Source: Oculatella sp. LEGE 06141 (GTDB taxonomy: Bacteria > Cyanobacteriota > Cyanobacteriia > Elainellales > Elainellaceae). From it: a DNA stretch of 64,000 nucleotides. The notes under the pieces were generated by a model that was given only the letters and a program-made list of their open reading frames with translations, searched no databases and was not told the DNA's origin. Positions 47,749-57,471 of the stretch are shown one piece after another. The position numbers and the translations under genes were made by a program. How positions within the stretch are numbered: position 1 is the stretch's first letter; every line of letters begins with the position of its first letter. The stretch is taken from the NCBI RefSeq assembly GCF_015207605.1, contig NZ_JADEWO010000013.1, positions 1 to 64,000 of the forward strand, in the 5' to 3' direction.

Positions 47749-49059
47749 ATGGAAGGCTACATTGTTTCGCTGATTATCTTTACAGCCACTTTTGCGCTGT
47801 TTGGCTTGGGGCTAAATTTGCAGTGGGGCTATACCGGGCTAATCAATTTTGGCCATGTTGCGTTTATGGCTGTAGGTGCCTATACCACCACTCTGCTGAG
47901 CTTATCCGGTGTGCCGCTAATTCTGGCTACCGTGCTCGGTGCTGGGTTGGCGGCTGCGTTAGGGTTACTGATTGGTCTATCCACACTGCGGTTACGAGAA
48001 GATTACCTGGCGATCGTCACCATTGGGGTGTCCGAGATGCTGCGGCTCGTGGCGGTCAACGAGGAGTGGCTCACCCGTGGAACCTTCGGCATCCAGCGAT
48101 TTCCTCTGCCGTTGGCTACCCTTAACCCCAGATTGCCCGTCCGGGTGGGAATGGTCATGGTGCTAACGCTGGTTGTTGGACTTGGCTTTTGGCAGGTGTG
48201 GGTGTGGCTACAGCAGCGGTTGAAAGGGGTTCCCCGACAGGCAATTACAACCAGTTCCCTGGCGATGTTGGGCTACCTGGGTTCATTAGGGCTGCTGCTG
48301 TATGGCGTTGGTGTTGGCGCAAGCCAGCTCAAAATCAGCGATCTGCCCGATTGGGCGTTGGGTCTGGGGCTGTTGATAACGGTGATTGGTATTGGCTGGG
48401 TTTATCTTTGGTTAGGCGATCGCGTCTTATCACAGTTACCAGGCGCAACCGCTGGACTGGCTGTCGCTTCCGGTGCCTTCTGTCTGGTGTTTGGCGTATG
48501 GATTTATCGCTTTGCTGCCAGTGCCTTGTACCACTACTCTCGCAATCCATCTAAAACAGGGCTGATGTTTTTGTCGGTGCTGCTGGTGGCGATCGTGTTT
48601 TGGGCACTGCAACGTCTGGTGCGATCGCCCTGGGGGCGGGTCTTAAAAGCGATTCGTGAAGATGAGGAAGTCGCCAAAGCGCTGGGTAAGCCTGTGTTCT
48701 GGTACAAACTACAGTCGTTAATGTTAGGTGGTTTTATTGCAGGTCTAGCAGGTGCGCTGTATGCATGGCAGCTCACCACTGTCTATCCCGATAACTTTCG
48801 ACCGCAAATTACATTCAACGCCTGGACGATCGTTGTGCTGGGTGGGGCTGGAAACAACGTTGGTACATTACTGGGGGCGGCTCTGTTCCTGACCTACGAA
48901 AACCTGACCCGTTTTGTCCTACAAGATATTATTCCCCTCAGCGACTCGCAGTTAGGAGCATTCCGTATCATGGTGATCGGGCTACTGCTCATGGTGCTGA
49001 TGGTATGGCGACCGCAGGGCATTTTGGGCAAAAAGGAGGAATTGACCCTTGGTCGATAG
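47749..49059 (+). CDS. livM: Branched-chain/neutral amino acid ABC transporter permease, LivM/NatD type
   Basis: 436 residues from ATG 47749 (MEGYIVSLIIF). LivM-type permease signatures are LGLNLQWGYTGLINFGHVAFMAVGAY, LREDYLAIVTIGVSEMLRLV and the ABC-contact loop RSPWGRVLKAIREDEEVAKALGK. It is about 100 residues longer than typical LivM because of an insertion with two or three extra hydrophobic segments (about residues 145-255), a known trend in cyanobacterial homologues. It overlaps livG by 11 bases. LivH, LivF and the binding protein are not in the window. Confidence 0.92.
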   Translation: MEGYIVSLIIFTATFALFGLGLNLQWGYTGLINFGHVAFMAVGAYTTTLLSLSGVPLILATVLGAGLAAALGLLIGLSTLRLREDYLAIVTIGVSEMLRLVAVNEEWLTRGTFGIQRFPLPLATLNPRLPVRVGMVMVLTLVVGLGFWQVWVWLQQRLKGVPRQAITTSSLAMLGYLGSLGLLLYGVGVGASQLKISDLPDWALGLGLLITVIGIGWVYLWLGDRVLSQLPGATAGLAVASGAFCLVFGVWIYRFAASALYHYSRNPSKTGLMFLSVLLVAIVFWALQRLVRSPWGRVLKAIREDEEVAKALGKPVFWYKLQSLMLGGFIAGLAGALYAWQLTTVYPDNFRPQITFNAWTIVVLGGAGNNVGTLLGAALFLTYENLTRFVLQDIIPLSDSQLGAFRIMVIGLLLMVLMVWRPQGILGKKEELTLGR

Positions 49060-49825
49060 TCATGGTCGTCAACCGCTTTTAGCGGCAAATGCACTGTCCA
49101 AAAGTTTTGGCGGTATTCGAGCCGTTGATAACGCCTCACTTGAGGTTTTACCGGGCAGCATCACCGGGTTAATTGGGCCTAACGGTGCCGGAAAAACCAC
49201 ACTATTTAATCTCCTCTGCCGTTTTGTTCAACCCGATAGCGGCCAAATTATTTTTGATGGCGTATCCATACAGCATTTGCAGCCGCACGACATTGCACAG
49301 CAGGGAATGGTGCGAACCTTTCAAGTAGCGCGAGTGCTATCAAAGCTCTCTGTGATGGAAAACATGCTGCTGGCGGCTCAGCATCAAGCCGGGGAGCGCT
49401 TTTGGAATGTATGGTTACGATCGAGCACGGTGCGCCAGCAGGAACGAGAACAGCGGGAGCAAGCCAGCGCCATTTTAGAATCCGTGGGCTTAGCGCACAT
49501 GGCGCAGGACTATGCTGGAGCATTGTCGGGCGGGCAGCGCAAACTATTGGAAATAGCGCGAGCGTTAATGGTACGTCCCAAGCTGGTGTTGCTAGATGAG
49601 CCAGCGGCTGGAGTAAACCCAACGCTGATCAACCAAATTTGTGACCATATTCTGAGATGGAACCAGGAGGGGCTAACCTTTCTCATCATTGAGCACAATA
49701 TGGATGTGGTCATGTCACTGTGCGATCGCGTCTGGGTGCTGGCAGAAGGACGCAACCTTGCCTCTGGAACACCAACCGAAATTCAGCAAAACGCGCAGGT
49801 TCTAGAAGCCTACCTGGGGCAGTAG
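49049..49825 (+). CDS. livG: Branched-chain/neutral amino acid ABC transporter ATP-binding protein, LivG/NatA type
   Basis: 258 residues from TTG 49049, with GGAGGA 9 bases upstream, which supports this start and an overlap with livM. Walker A is GPNGAGKTT, signature motif LSGGQRKLLEIARAL, Walker B LVLLDEPAAGVNP, with switch His in IIEHNMD. It powers uptake of amino acids together with LivM. No downstream transport gene follows. Confidence 0.95.
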   Translation: MVDSHGRQPLLAANALSKSFGGIRAVDNASLEVLPGSITGLIGPNGAGKTTLFNLLCRFVQPDSGQIIFDGVSIQHLQPHDIAQQGMVRTFQVARVLSKLSVMENMLLAAQHQAGERFWNVWLRSSTVRQQEREQREQASAILESVGLAHMAQDYAGALSGGQRKLLEIARALMVRPKLVLLDEPAAGVNPTLINQICDHILRWNQEGLTFLIIEHNMDVVMSLCDRVWVLAEGRNLASGTPTEIQQNAQVLEAYLGQ

Positions 49826-50697
49826 GCTGGCATGTTCATCCAGGCTGTTTCGAGTCGGTCAAGTCTGGGCACTCTCTAATATAGAGGATGCAGGGCATTC
49901 ATAAGCCTGGACTCAGTATTCATGCCGTCTGGTTTAACCGTTCAGCACTTCGCTTGAGTGGCAACCTGGCGATTCTCTGCGTACTGAGGCTAGTCGGTTG
50001 CTGGCTCAATCATGCTTTGAACAGAGCGTGTTTGATCACACTCACGCTGCGAGTAGTGCAGAGCGGTTTTCTGTCGCTATCGTGGCTTGAACCGAGAGAA
50101 ATGTTCCCGTACTATTACGTAGCCAGCTAATGGTAGAGGTTGGTCTACTGGCCATGAACGGAGCCGTCATCTCAATCATCAAGGGTTCATAAAGCGCAGG
50201 TTCACTATCCGAAAAGAGTTCACCAGAACTTTATTCAAAACTACAGCCAATGAGGTGATACTCAGTCATTAAAATAACTCTATGGGATGGTTCTAAGGTG
50301 TATTCGATACGATTGGTAACTACGCAGATATACAGAGAACCGATATACAAAAAATTGGCTCCAAAAGCCCCACCTCAACGAAGTGGTTAAACGTTCTCTC
50401 CCTCAACATTCTGCAAGTGGTTTCACCTTTCGGTGTATCCCATTTTTTTGAGATGGTGATTCGGATAATCGGTTGCCATCAGCTTGATGTAAAAGCGCTC
50501 CAGTGATTGCCAGTCATGTCAATCAACAGCTTCTAGTCGCTTTGGGCGAAAGCTGGGTGTGAATATTTGTCGTTGTAGATCCTAAGCAGTGCGAGGTAGC
50601 AGGTGCTTCTGGTAATTTGCTCACAACTCCTAGAGTTTGATTGGGGTGCCCTGACGGTCAGTCGGCGCTGGGCAGCGTTTATCGATCATCCAATGTG
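49826..50697. other. Gene-poor region between livG and a Ser/Thr kinase
   Basis: About 870 bases. An 80-codon frame at 49888-50130 has no family features. Some AT-rich stretches could hold the kinase promoter. No RNA gene or repeat was recognised. Confidence 0.5.
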
Positions 50698-52257
50698 ATG
50701 GAGTCCAGCATGGCAGACTCTAACATTGGTCGCAGACTCATTAACCGCTATCAATTAGTCGGCTTGCTGGGGCAAGGGGCAATGGGGCGCGTTTATGAGG
50801 CCAGGGATATGCTGCTCGGAGGCGTGCCAGTCGCGGTTAAGTTTCTGGCTCAAGCCTTGATGAATCAGAAAATGCGCGATCGCTTTGAACGAGAAGCCAT
50901 GACCTGCGCTCTGCTTGGACAAAGAAGCATTCATATCGTTCGCGTTACCGATTATGGGGTGGACGAAGGAGATGGGGTTCCGTTTTATGTGATGGAATAC
51001 CTCCAGGGTGAGAGCCTCAGCCAGTTGATTAGCCGTCAGCCGCTCAGCTTACCCCGGTTTCTCAGCTTTTGCCGTCAAATTTGCCTGGGGTTGCAGTGTG
51101 CCCATCATGGCATTGTTATTGATGATGAGATTTGCCCAGTCGTTCACCGCGATGTCAAGCCCAGCAATATTCTGATCAGCCACGATACCAGCCTGGGAGA
51201 ACTGGCTAAAGTCTTAGATTTTGGTATTGCTAAGATGTTGCAGGCCGATGGCGACCAAACCAGTTGCTTTATGGGAACCCTGGCTTACTCGTCGCCAGAA
51301 CAAATGGAAGGGCGCGAACTGGATGCACGATCTGACATCTACAGCCTGGGTGTCATGATGTTTCAAATGCTGACGGGCAAGATGCCACTCTCTGCCGACA
51401 CTCACAGCTTCGGTGGATGGTACAAGGTGCATCACTTTCAAGCGCCTCAGTCGTTTGAAACGGCCAATGCCAGTGTCCGCTTACCGAAAGCGCTGGAAAG
51501 TTTGGTGATGAGCTGTTTGGCGAAGTCTGCCGACGATCGCCCTCAAAACATTACTGAAATTTTGCGATCGTTAGAGCCGTTAGAACAACGGTTTGGTACC
51601 GGGCGGCAGATTGGGCAACGAATTGGAGCGGCTCTTTCTAAGCTGCCCGTAACTACAACGCCCAAAATGCCGAGTCAACTCTCGGCAGAAGAGGTTTGTC
51701 GGCTGGCATCCTGGCCGAGTAACATGCCTGTTGCTGAAATTGTGTTTCCGAAAGCACTGCCTACCAGTAAGGGCGTGTTGGCAACGCTGTGGGTCATGCT
51801 GCCCTCAGCCGAGGTAGACAAGCGGCTGGTTTGTACTCGCTACAACCAGTTTTTGTTTTCAGCCGCTCCCTATCCGCTGCTGCTCTGGTTGACCGTGCTC
51901 TACAGCCATCGACATGGGCCACGTTGGCTGCCGTGCTACTTAGACCTGAGGACAGCACAAGGACAGCAATTGTCGCAACTGTTAGGGCAATCCGGTGCCT
52001 ACCGACTGCTGTTTTTCGCGTCTGAGGAGCCACAACGCTGTGCCCATGTTTTGACCTCTACGATCGCCCCGGCTCAGTGCAAAATGCTGCAAGATTGGGC
52101 GGTGATGGGTCGAACTGCGAGCGGCAACCTCCAGTTGAACGGAGTCAGTAAGGAACAAACGAAGGAACGCCTAAAGGCAGCCCTAGAGGAAATAAAGCCC
52201 AAAATCGTGATGAAGCTGCAATCTCTCTATGGCGATGAGGCCGATATCTCTAACTAA
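50698..52257 (+). CDS. Ser/Thr protein kinase with unknown C-terminal domain
   Basis: 519 residues from ATG 50698 (MESSMADSNIG); Met5 is another possible start. The kinase domain (about 16-290) has LLGQGAMGRVYEA, Lys48, VVHRDVKPSN (Asp152) and DFG 174-176, with SSPEQMEGRELDARSDIY in the activation segment. The last 180 residues are not TPR and not a membrane domain; they contain LPTSKGVLATLWVMLP and LDLRTAQGQQLSQLLGQ and may be a regulatory module. It converges on a UspA gene 25 bases away. Confidence 0.9.
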   Translation: MESSMADSNIGRRLINRYQLVGLLGQGAMGRVYEARDMLLGGVPVAVKFLAQALMNQKMRDRFEREAMTCALLGQRSIHIVRVTDYGVDEGDGVPFYVMEYLQGESLSQLISRQPLSLPRFLSFCRQICLGLQCAHHGIVIDDEICPVVHRDVKPSNILISHDTSLGELAKVLDFGIAKMLQADGDQTSCFMGTLAYSSPEQMEGRELDARSDIYSLGVMMFQMLTGKMPLSADTHSFGGWYKVHHFQAPQSFETANASVRLPKALESLVMSCLAKSADDRPQNITEILRSLEPLEQRFGTGRQIGQRIGAALSKLPVTTTPKMPSQLSAEEVCRLASWPSNMPVAEIVFPKALPTSKGVLATLWVMLPSAEVDKRLVCTRYNQFLFSAAPYPLLLWLTVLYSHRHGPRWLPCYLDLRTAQGQQLSQLLGQSGAYRLLFFASEEPQRCAHVLTSTIAPAQCKMLQDWAVMGRTASGNLQLNGVSKEQTKERLKAALEEIKPKIVMKLQSLYGDEADISN

Positions 52258-52282
52258 GTCCATCCGGGTGCAGGCTAGCTGC

Positions 52283-53164
52283 TTATGCCTTTGCCGGCGG
52301 AAAGTAGATCACCGGATGCCAGCTACGGCGCAGCAGTTCTCCAGTGAAACTGGGCACCGACCACTCAAATAGTTTGCCTAAACTGCCGGAAGACGTGGCG
52401 ATCGCGCTGATGTCGTAGTCTCTAGCGGCGGTTAAGAGTTCTGCAATGGGGTTACCAGTGACCACCTCGGCCTCTACTTGCAGACCCAGAGTAGCCAGGT
52501 CTGTTTTCACCCGCTCTAGTTCTTCTTTGGCTGGCTTAACCTGATAATCCTTGGGCAATTCGCGGCGACGCACTTCCTCAACGACTCGATAAAGCAAACA
52601 GCATTCTAACGAGTTTTGCGGACGCTTTTCGGCGTAGCGCTTCACTTGCTGCACCAGATATTTAGATGTGTCGCTGCCGTCGTAGGGAATCAGGAAATAG
52701 CGAAACAGATGACGGCACCTTAGATCCAGTTCCTCCACTGTGTAGGTAGAGATTAACTGTGGCCGCAGGATCATAATCGGAGTGCTAAGGCGCTGGCACA
52801 GTTCCATCGTGGTACTGCCAAACAGCTTTTCACTGAGCAATGTGCGGCTGGCGGTGCCCAACAAAATGATATCAATCTCGTGCTTCTTGACTGTGTTAGC
52901 GATGTGGTCAACTGGTTTGCCCCGCTGGATTTCAACTGCAACTTCAATTCCGTCTGACTGTTGCTGTAGGGCAGGCGCAAATTTCTCTCGAATCCGTTCT
53001 ACTTCGCTCTCGTCGATTCGAGGGATTTCCCGATCGTTTGATACTGGAATGCTGTGAAAAAAAGTGACCTTCTTAATGCCACCAGCAGCAAGGCTAGGAA
53101 CAAAATCGACTAAACGGTGCAGACCATCTGAGAAATCTGTACAGATTAAAGCACTATGAAACAT
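52283..53164 (-). CDS. Two-domain universal stress protein (UspA tandem)
   Basis: 293 residues from ATG 53162-53164. Two UspA-like halves are seen: FHSALICTDFSDGLHRLVDF through LLGTASRTLLSEKLFGSTTMELCQ and LSTPIMILRP, then YFLIPYDGSDTSKYL through VTGNPIAELLTAARDYDISAIATSS and SWHPVIYF. The classical G-2x-G-9x-GS motif is degenerate in both, so ATP binding is uncertain. Tandem Usp proteins occur in many cyanobacteria. The neighbouring kinase is convergent and not cotranscribed. Confidence 0.88.
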   Translation of the reverse strand: MFHSALICTDFSDGLHRLVDFVPSLAAGGIKKVTFFHSIPVSNDREIPRIDESEVERIREKFAPALQQQSDGIEVAVEIQRGKPVDHIANTVKKHEIDIILLGTASRTLLSEKLFGSTTMELCQRLSTPIMILRPQLISTYTVEELDLRCRHLFRYFLIPYDGSDTSKYLVQQVKRYAEKRPQNSLECCLLYRVVEEVRRRELPKDYQVKPAKEELERVKTDLATLGLQVEAEVVTGNPIAELLTAARDYDISAIATSSGSLGKLFEWSVPSFTGELLRRSWHPVIYFPPAKA

Positions 53165-53607
53165 AAGCTAAAAGGTACTTAGGGCTGTGGGCAACACGCT
53201 CCTTCTAAACCCTAACATTCCTCAGGCAAACCGCGCTCGTTTTGGACTGACCTGCTTGTCAAACCGTTCTTGTGGTGTGGAGCAACTGTATAACGTCACA
53301 AGAAGAGCAAGCTGGACAGCTTTGTTTCATTAAGCAAACTATTCAATTGTGTATTCAGTTGTGTAAAAACTAGAGGTGCTAACGATGCAGGATATAGAGG
53401 TCGAGCCTGACCGAAAGGCCGGTTTAACTACTGGATCAATGCAGAGATTGGAGGGTGTGGAGCGATCGCAAATTCGTTGTTGCGACTGATGCGTTGGCTT
53501 AATAGTACGCGGTGAGCGGATGGTTGGTAAGTTGACGCCCCGGCATCCCCAGCCCATTTCCCCTTGAGAACACAGCAAGAGAGGGAGGTCGTCCACTTGG
53601 TGTGGAG
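53165..53607. other. Intergenic region between the UspA gene and nblA
   Basis: About 440 bases holding the UspA promoter and the 3' side of nblA. An 85-codon frame (53339-53596) has low-complexity composition and no family. A GACCGAAAGGCCGGTT stretch near 53409 could form a small stem. Confidence 0.45.
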
Positions 53608-53805
53608 TTATTCGAATTGAGGAGCCGTCTCAATTCCCCACTGATGCTTCAGGAAGTGCTTGTACATGGTTTCCCGCATCATCATCTGCTCGTAGAGCTT
53701 GACAAGGAAGTGTTGAGCTTGTTCACGACTCATTCGCTCAACCTGGGTTTCGAAAGACTTGAGGCTAAATTGCTGCTCAAGTGAGAGTTCAATAGGCTGG
53801 TTCAT
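53608..53805 (-). CDS. nblA: Phycobilisome degradation protein NblA
   Basis: 65 residues from ATG 53803-53805 (MNQPIELSLEQQFSLKSFE). The family core ELSLEQQFSLKSFETQV is followed by the helix ERMSREQAQHFLVKLYEQMMMRETMYKHFLKHQWG; the length and sequence match NblA throughout. NblA binds phycobiliproteins and recruits ClpC for phycobilisome breakdown under nitrogen or sulfur starvation. A start 10 codons upstream is in frame but atypical. It is monocistronic with a long leader. Confidence 0.94.
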   Translation of the reverse strand: MNQPIELSLEQQFSLKSFETQVERMSREQAQHFLVKLYEQMMMRETMYKHFLKHQWGIETAPQFE

Positions 53806-54236
53806 AGCTGACTCCGTGTTAGACAAGTGGAACAATCGTTAGCGGTCAGAATTTGGACATTCAGACCTGGAGCGCTTGGGGAATCTTGGTCTTGTCCCAG
53901 TATGCCCAGGTGAGCCTGACCGTGAACTTCATATTACAAAAGATAACAATCGTTTGACAAAATGCACACCCCCTAACTGAATACATCTTCAGGCAGAGCT
54001 TTTTCGGTCAGGAATATGATTTCTCCTTTTTTGTGCTGCTAAAGGTATAGGACTTTTTAGCAGGTTACAAATTGTAAAGATGTTCGTTGTAAACTGTTTT
54101 AATCAGCTATGGGAGAACGAATCTCCCTAAGCTAGACCTGGCGCTAATTTGCGATGGATAAACTTTCTGGTGGGATCACACCGATTGCTTTGTTGAGAAG
54201 TCCCATTCGACCGTTTGACCACTTTGTCTGCGGGCG
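53806..54236 (-). other. nblA upstream region
   Basis: About 430 bases between ribBA and nblA. It holds the candidate nblA promoter listed separately. I searched by eye for an NtcA site (GTA-N8-TAC) and did not find a clean one. Confidence 0.45.
53931..53960 (-). promoter_or_regulatory. Candidate nblA promoter
   Basis: On the minus strand TTGTCA (53960-53955) and TAATAT (53936-53931) are 18 bases apart, about 125 bases before the nblA start. Confidence 0.4.
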
Positions 54237-56045
54237 TTACTCCGAAGGGGTATGGCTAGAAAATACGTAGATTCGTTGCATTTCAAGCTGCTGACAGATT
54301 GACGACGGCTTGATGGTTTCAACGGTTGAGTGTTTATCTAACCGAAATATTTGGCGATCGAGCTGAACTTGAAGGTTGTTCATGGGATCATGACCAGATG
54401 CGACCAAAAATTCGAGCTGTTGGACGGGTTGTAATGTGGTGATATCGTCTAAGATTTGAGCGATCGCCTTCACATAGGGATGGCCTGGATGGTCATACCA
54501 ATCGGCTGCTGCAAGGCGAGGTTGGTCTAAGCCAAGGTGGAATATGAGCGACGAACGGCCAAACAGCGCGATCGCCACAGGACGGGCTTCTTCCTGTAGC
54601 AACAAATCATGTTCCTTGACCAGATGCCGCAATTTTTCCAGGCGTTCGTAGCGCTCGGTGGGCGATTGAGGATCGTCTTGCCACTGAATCGCCACCGTAA
54701 TTAAATAGGTTTGCAGCAACAAGTGACCGAGCTTCTCGGCTTTGGTAGCCAGATATACTGAGTTGTGGGACGTGGTTTCGATCAGCAGCGGCACCCGATC
54801 GACCATGTCTAGTCCGTAGCCTTTCAAGCCTGCAATTTTGCGTGGGTTATTGGTAATCAAGCGGAACTGTTTAACCCCAACATCGTTGAGAATTTGAGCG
54901 CCCATGCCGTAGTTACGCTGGTCGGCTGAAAATCCTAATTTTTGGTTCGCCTCGACCGTGTCGAGTCCCATATCCTGCAACGAATAGGCTTTGAGCTTAT
55001 TCACCAGCCCAATGCCTCGACCTTCCTGCCGTAGATAGACAACAACTCCGGCTCCGGCGTTCTCAATCATCTTCAGCGCTGCCTGTAGCTGCATCCGGCA
55101 ATCACAGCGTAGCGACCCCAGCGCATCGCCCGTTAAACATTCGGAGTGGACGCGAACCAGGATCGGCGCATCTTTGAACGTAGCCGGATCGCCTTTAACA
55201 ATTGCTAAATGTTCAGAGTTATCGAGCAGGTTTCGGTAGGCATACACCTGAAACTGACCGAACTGCGTTGGCAGTTGGGCGATCGCTTCTCGATGAATAA
55301 ACCGCTCGTGCTGGAGTCGGTAGCTAATCAGGTCGGCAATGCTGATCAGTTTTAGGTGATGGGTTCTGGCATACTCAATTAGCTGTGGTAACCGCGCCAT
55401 GGAGCCATCGGGGTTAGAGATTTCGCAAATAACAGCAGCCGGATACAGCCCAGCCAGCCGGGCTAAATCGACCCCAGCTTCGGTGTGCCCTGCTCGCTTT
55501 AGCACTCCCCCCTCTCTGGCTCGGAGCGGAAAGATGTGCCCTGGTCGGCGCAAATCGTTTGGCTTAGCTTCAGGGTTGATAGCAATTTGAATGGTTCTGG
55601 CGCGATCGTCTGCCGAAATGCCCGTTGTGACACCCAGATGAAGGGCGGCATCAATACTAACGGTAAAAGCGGTTTGCTCGTTGCTGTCTTCGTAAGCCTT
55701 GTTGCTCACCATGAGGGGCAAATCCAACTGATCGAGGCGATCGCCCATCATCGCTAAACAAATCAGACCACGTGCCTCAACAGCCATAAAATTAATCAGG
55801 TCTGGCGTGGCAAATTGAGCCGCGCAAATGACATCGCCTTCGTTTTCGCGATTTTCGTCATCGACGACAACCAGCGCTTTCCCGGCTTTGAGATCGGCTA
55901 AGGCCGCCTCGATTGAGTCAAATTCAAACGCCAGGGTGGAGGAGGTGAGAGGTGTATCCCCTTGAGAATGAAGCGGTTCCACGGGAAACGTTCCTAGCAA
56001 CGATGGATCAATTAAGGTACGGGGGCAATGATAAACAGATCTCAA
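54237..56045 (-). CDS. ribBA: Bifunctional DHBP synthase / GTP cyclohydrolase II (riboflavin)
   Basis: 602 residues from ATG 56043-56045; the first ~35 residues are not conserved and a start closer to FEFDSIEAALADLKAG is possible. The RibB domain (about 40-240) has VVVDDENRENEGD and GHTEAGVDLARLAG. The RibA domain (about 245-440) has the zinc site CLTGDALGSLRCDC and YLRQEGRGIGLVNKL. A further ~150 residues (from about 450) form a C-terminal region of unknown function, present in cyanobacterial RibBA. It makes the two riboflavin precursors from ribulose-5-P and GTP. Confidence 0.95.
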   Translation of the reverse strand: MRSVYHCPRTLIDPSLLGTFPVEPLHSQGDTPLTSSTLAFEFDSIEAALADLKAGKALVVVDDENRENEGDVICAAQFATPDLINFMAVEARGLICLAMMGDRLDQLDLPLMVSNKAYEDSNEQTAFTVSIDAALHLGVTTGISADDRARTIQIAINPEAKPNDLRRPGHIFPLRAREGGVLKRAGHTEAGVDLARLAGLYPAAVICEISNPDGSMARLPQLIEYARTHHLKLISIADLISYRLQHERFIHREAIAQLPTQFGQFQVYAYRNLLDNSEHLAIVKGDPATFKDAPILVRVHSECLTGDALGSLRCDCRMQLQAALKMIENAGAGVVVYLRQEGRGIGLVNKLKAYSLQDMGLDTVEANQKLGFSADQRNYGMGAQILNDVGVKQFRLITNNPRKIAGLKGYGLDMVDRVPLLIETTSHNSVYLATKAEKLGHLLLQTYLITVAIQWQDDPQSPTERYERLEKLRHLVKEHDLLLQEEARPVAIALFGRSSLIFHLGLDQPRLAAADWYDHPGHPYVKAIAQILDDITTLQPVQQLEFLVASGHDPMNNLQVQLDRQIFRLDKHSTVETIKPSSICQQLEMQRIYVFSSHTPSE

Positions 56046-56338
56046 AAGTAAGGCATTTGCATCACTTGAACGGGTTTACAGACCCATTCTGTGTGCTGCG
56101 GCCTGGTATTGTAAATTTTCTTGAAGTTTATTTAGCTACTATTGTAGCTTGTTTGGCCTGGCAGCATGGCCTGATGCGGCTGCACAAAACCGTCCAGGTT
56201 GGCATAAATCGCTACATCAAGCCGCAACGGTTCAGTCTACAATTCAGCTTTTAGATGGACGTATATGGACGCAACAGACAGAATTAATCTATTGTATTTC
56301 TACTAAACTTCGTACATACCTTGCAGTGGTCAGGCATC

Positions 56339-57397
56339 ATGGGTGATTCAGGACGCGTGCCAGTTGGAATTGTGGGAGCGTCTGGCTATGGGGGAGTGCA
56401 ACTCCTGCGCCTCTTGCTAGATCACCCACGACTCGAAATTGCTTACCTTGGCGGTGATAGTACGGCGGGGAAAGCATTTTCTGATCTTTATCCTCATTTG
56501 GGGCACCGAGTTGAACAGTTGATTGAGCCGATCGACCTGGACGTGATTGCCGATCGCTGCCAGGTGGTGTTTCTCTCGTTGCCCAATGGGCTTGCGTGTA
56601 CGATGGCTCCCTCGCTGCTAGAACGGGGCTGCAAGGTTTTAGATTTATCAGCTGATTACCGATTTCGGGATCTGGATACCTACCAAAGCTGGTATGCCGT
56701 CGAGCGTACCGATCACGCGGTGGCAGAAACGGCTATTTATGGCTTACCTGAGCTATATCGCGATCGCATTGCTGAAGCGCAGTTGGTGGGTTGTCCAGGG
56801 TGCCACGTTACGACCAGCTTATTGGCGATCTCTCCGCTCCTTAAACAAGGGCTAGTGGCTCCCGAAAGCGTCATCATTGACTCTAAAACCGGAACATCGG
56901 GGGGCGGACGGCAGGCCAAAGTCAACATGCTGTTGGCAGAAGCCGATCAATCCCTGGGAGCCTACAACGTAGCTGGACACCGGCATACGCCAGAAATTGA
57001 GCAAATCTGTAGCGAATTAGCCGGGCATGAAGTTTTGGTACAATTTACGCCGCACCTGGTGCCGATGGTGCGAGGCATTTTGGCCACCGTTTATGCCACT
57101 CTGCGTGACCCCGGATTGGTGCGCGACGACTTGTTGACTATCTACCAGGCGTTTTATCGCTCTTCGCCCTGGGTGCGAGTGTTGCCGAGCGGTATCTATC
57201 CGCAAACCAAGTGGGCTAGTGGTACAAACCTTTGCTATATCGGTATTGAAGTTGATCCGCGTACCGAGCGGGTGATTGTGATGTCGGCGATCGACAACTT
57301 GATGAAAGGTCAAGCAGGACAGGCGATCCAGTGTCTCAACATTATGATGGGATGGGATGAAACCTTAGGATTACCACAGCTCAGTTTCTATCCTTAG
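56339..57397 (+). CDS. argC: N-acetyl-gamma-glutamyl-phosphate reductase
   Basis: 352 residues from ATG 56339 ([19 protein letters not shown]). The Rossmann motif [17 protein letters not shown] and the catalytic Cys155 in [13 protein letters not shown] identify the enzyme. It reduces N-acetylglutamyl-phosphate with NADPH in arginine synthesis. It is divergent from ribBA across about 290 bases and convergent with the NYN-LOTUS gene. Confidence 0.96.
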   Translation: MGDSGRVPVGIVGASGYGGVQLLRLLLDHPRLEIAYLGGDSTAGKAFSDLYPHLGHRVEQLIEPIDLDVIADRCQVVFLSLPNGLACTMAPSLLERGCKVLDLSADYRFRDLDTYQSWYAVERTDHAVAETAIYGLPELYRDRIAEAQLVGCPGCHVTTSLLAISPLLKQGLVAPESVIIDSKTGTSGGGRQAKVNMLLAEADQSLGAYNVAGHRHTPEIEQICSELAGHEVLVQFTPHLVPMVRGILATVYATLRDPGLVRDDLLTIYQAFYRSSPWVRVLPSGIYPQTKWASGTNLCYIGIEVDPRTERVIVMSAIDNLMKGQAGQAIQCLNIMMGWDETLGLPQLSFYP

Positions 57398-57471
57398 AAG
57401 GTGTAGAGACAGTTGATCTTAAAACGGTTGAGCTGAACAAAGCCCTCTGCACTGGAGCAGCCTTTTCAGAA

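Noticed and set aside
49888-50130. 80-residue forward frame after livG
   Set aside because: No family features and no ribosome site.
53339-53596. 85-residue reverse frame between UspA and nblA
   Set aside because: Ser/Thr/Pro-rich random-like sequence with no domain.
53806-54236. NtcA site upstream of nblA
   Set aside because: No clean GTA-N8-TAC with a suitably placed -10 was found.
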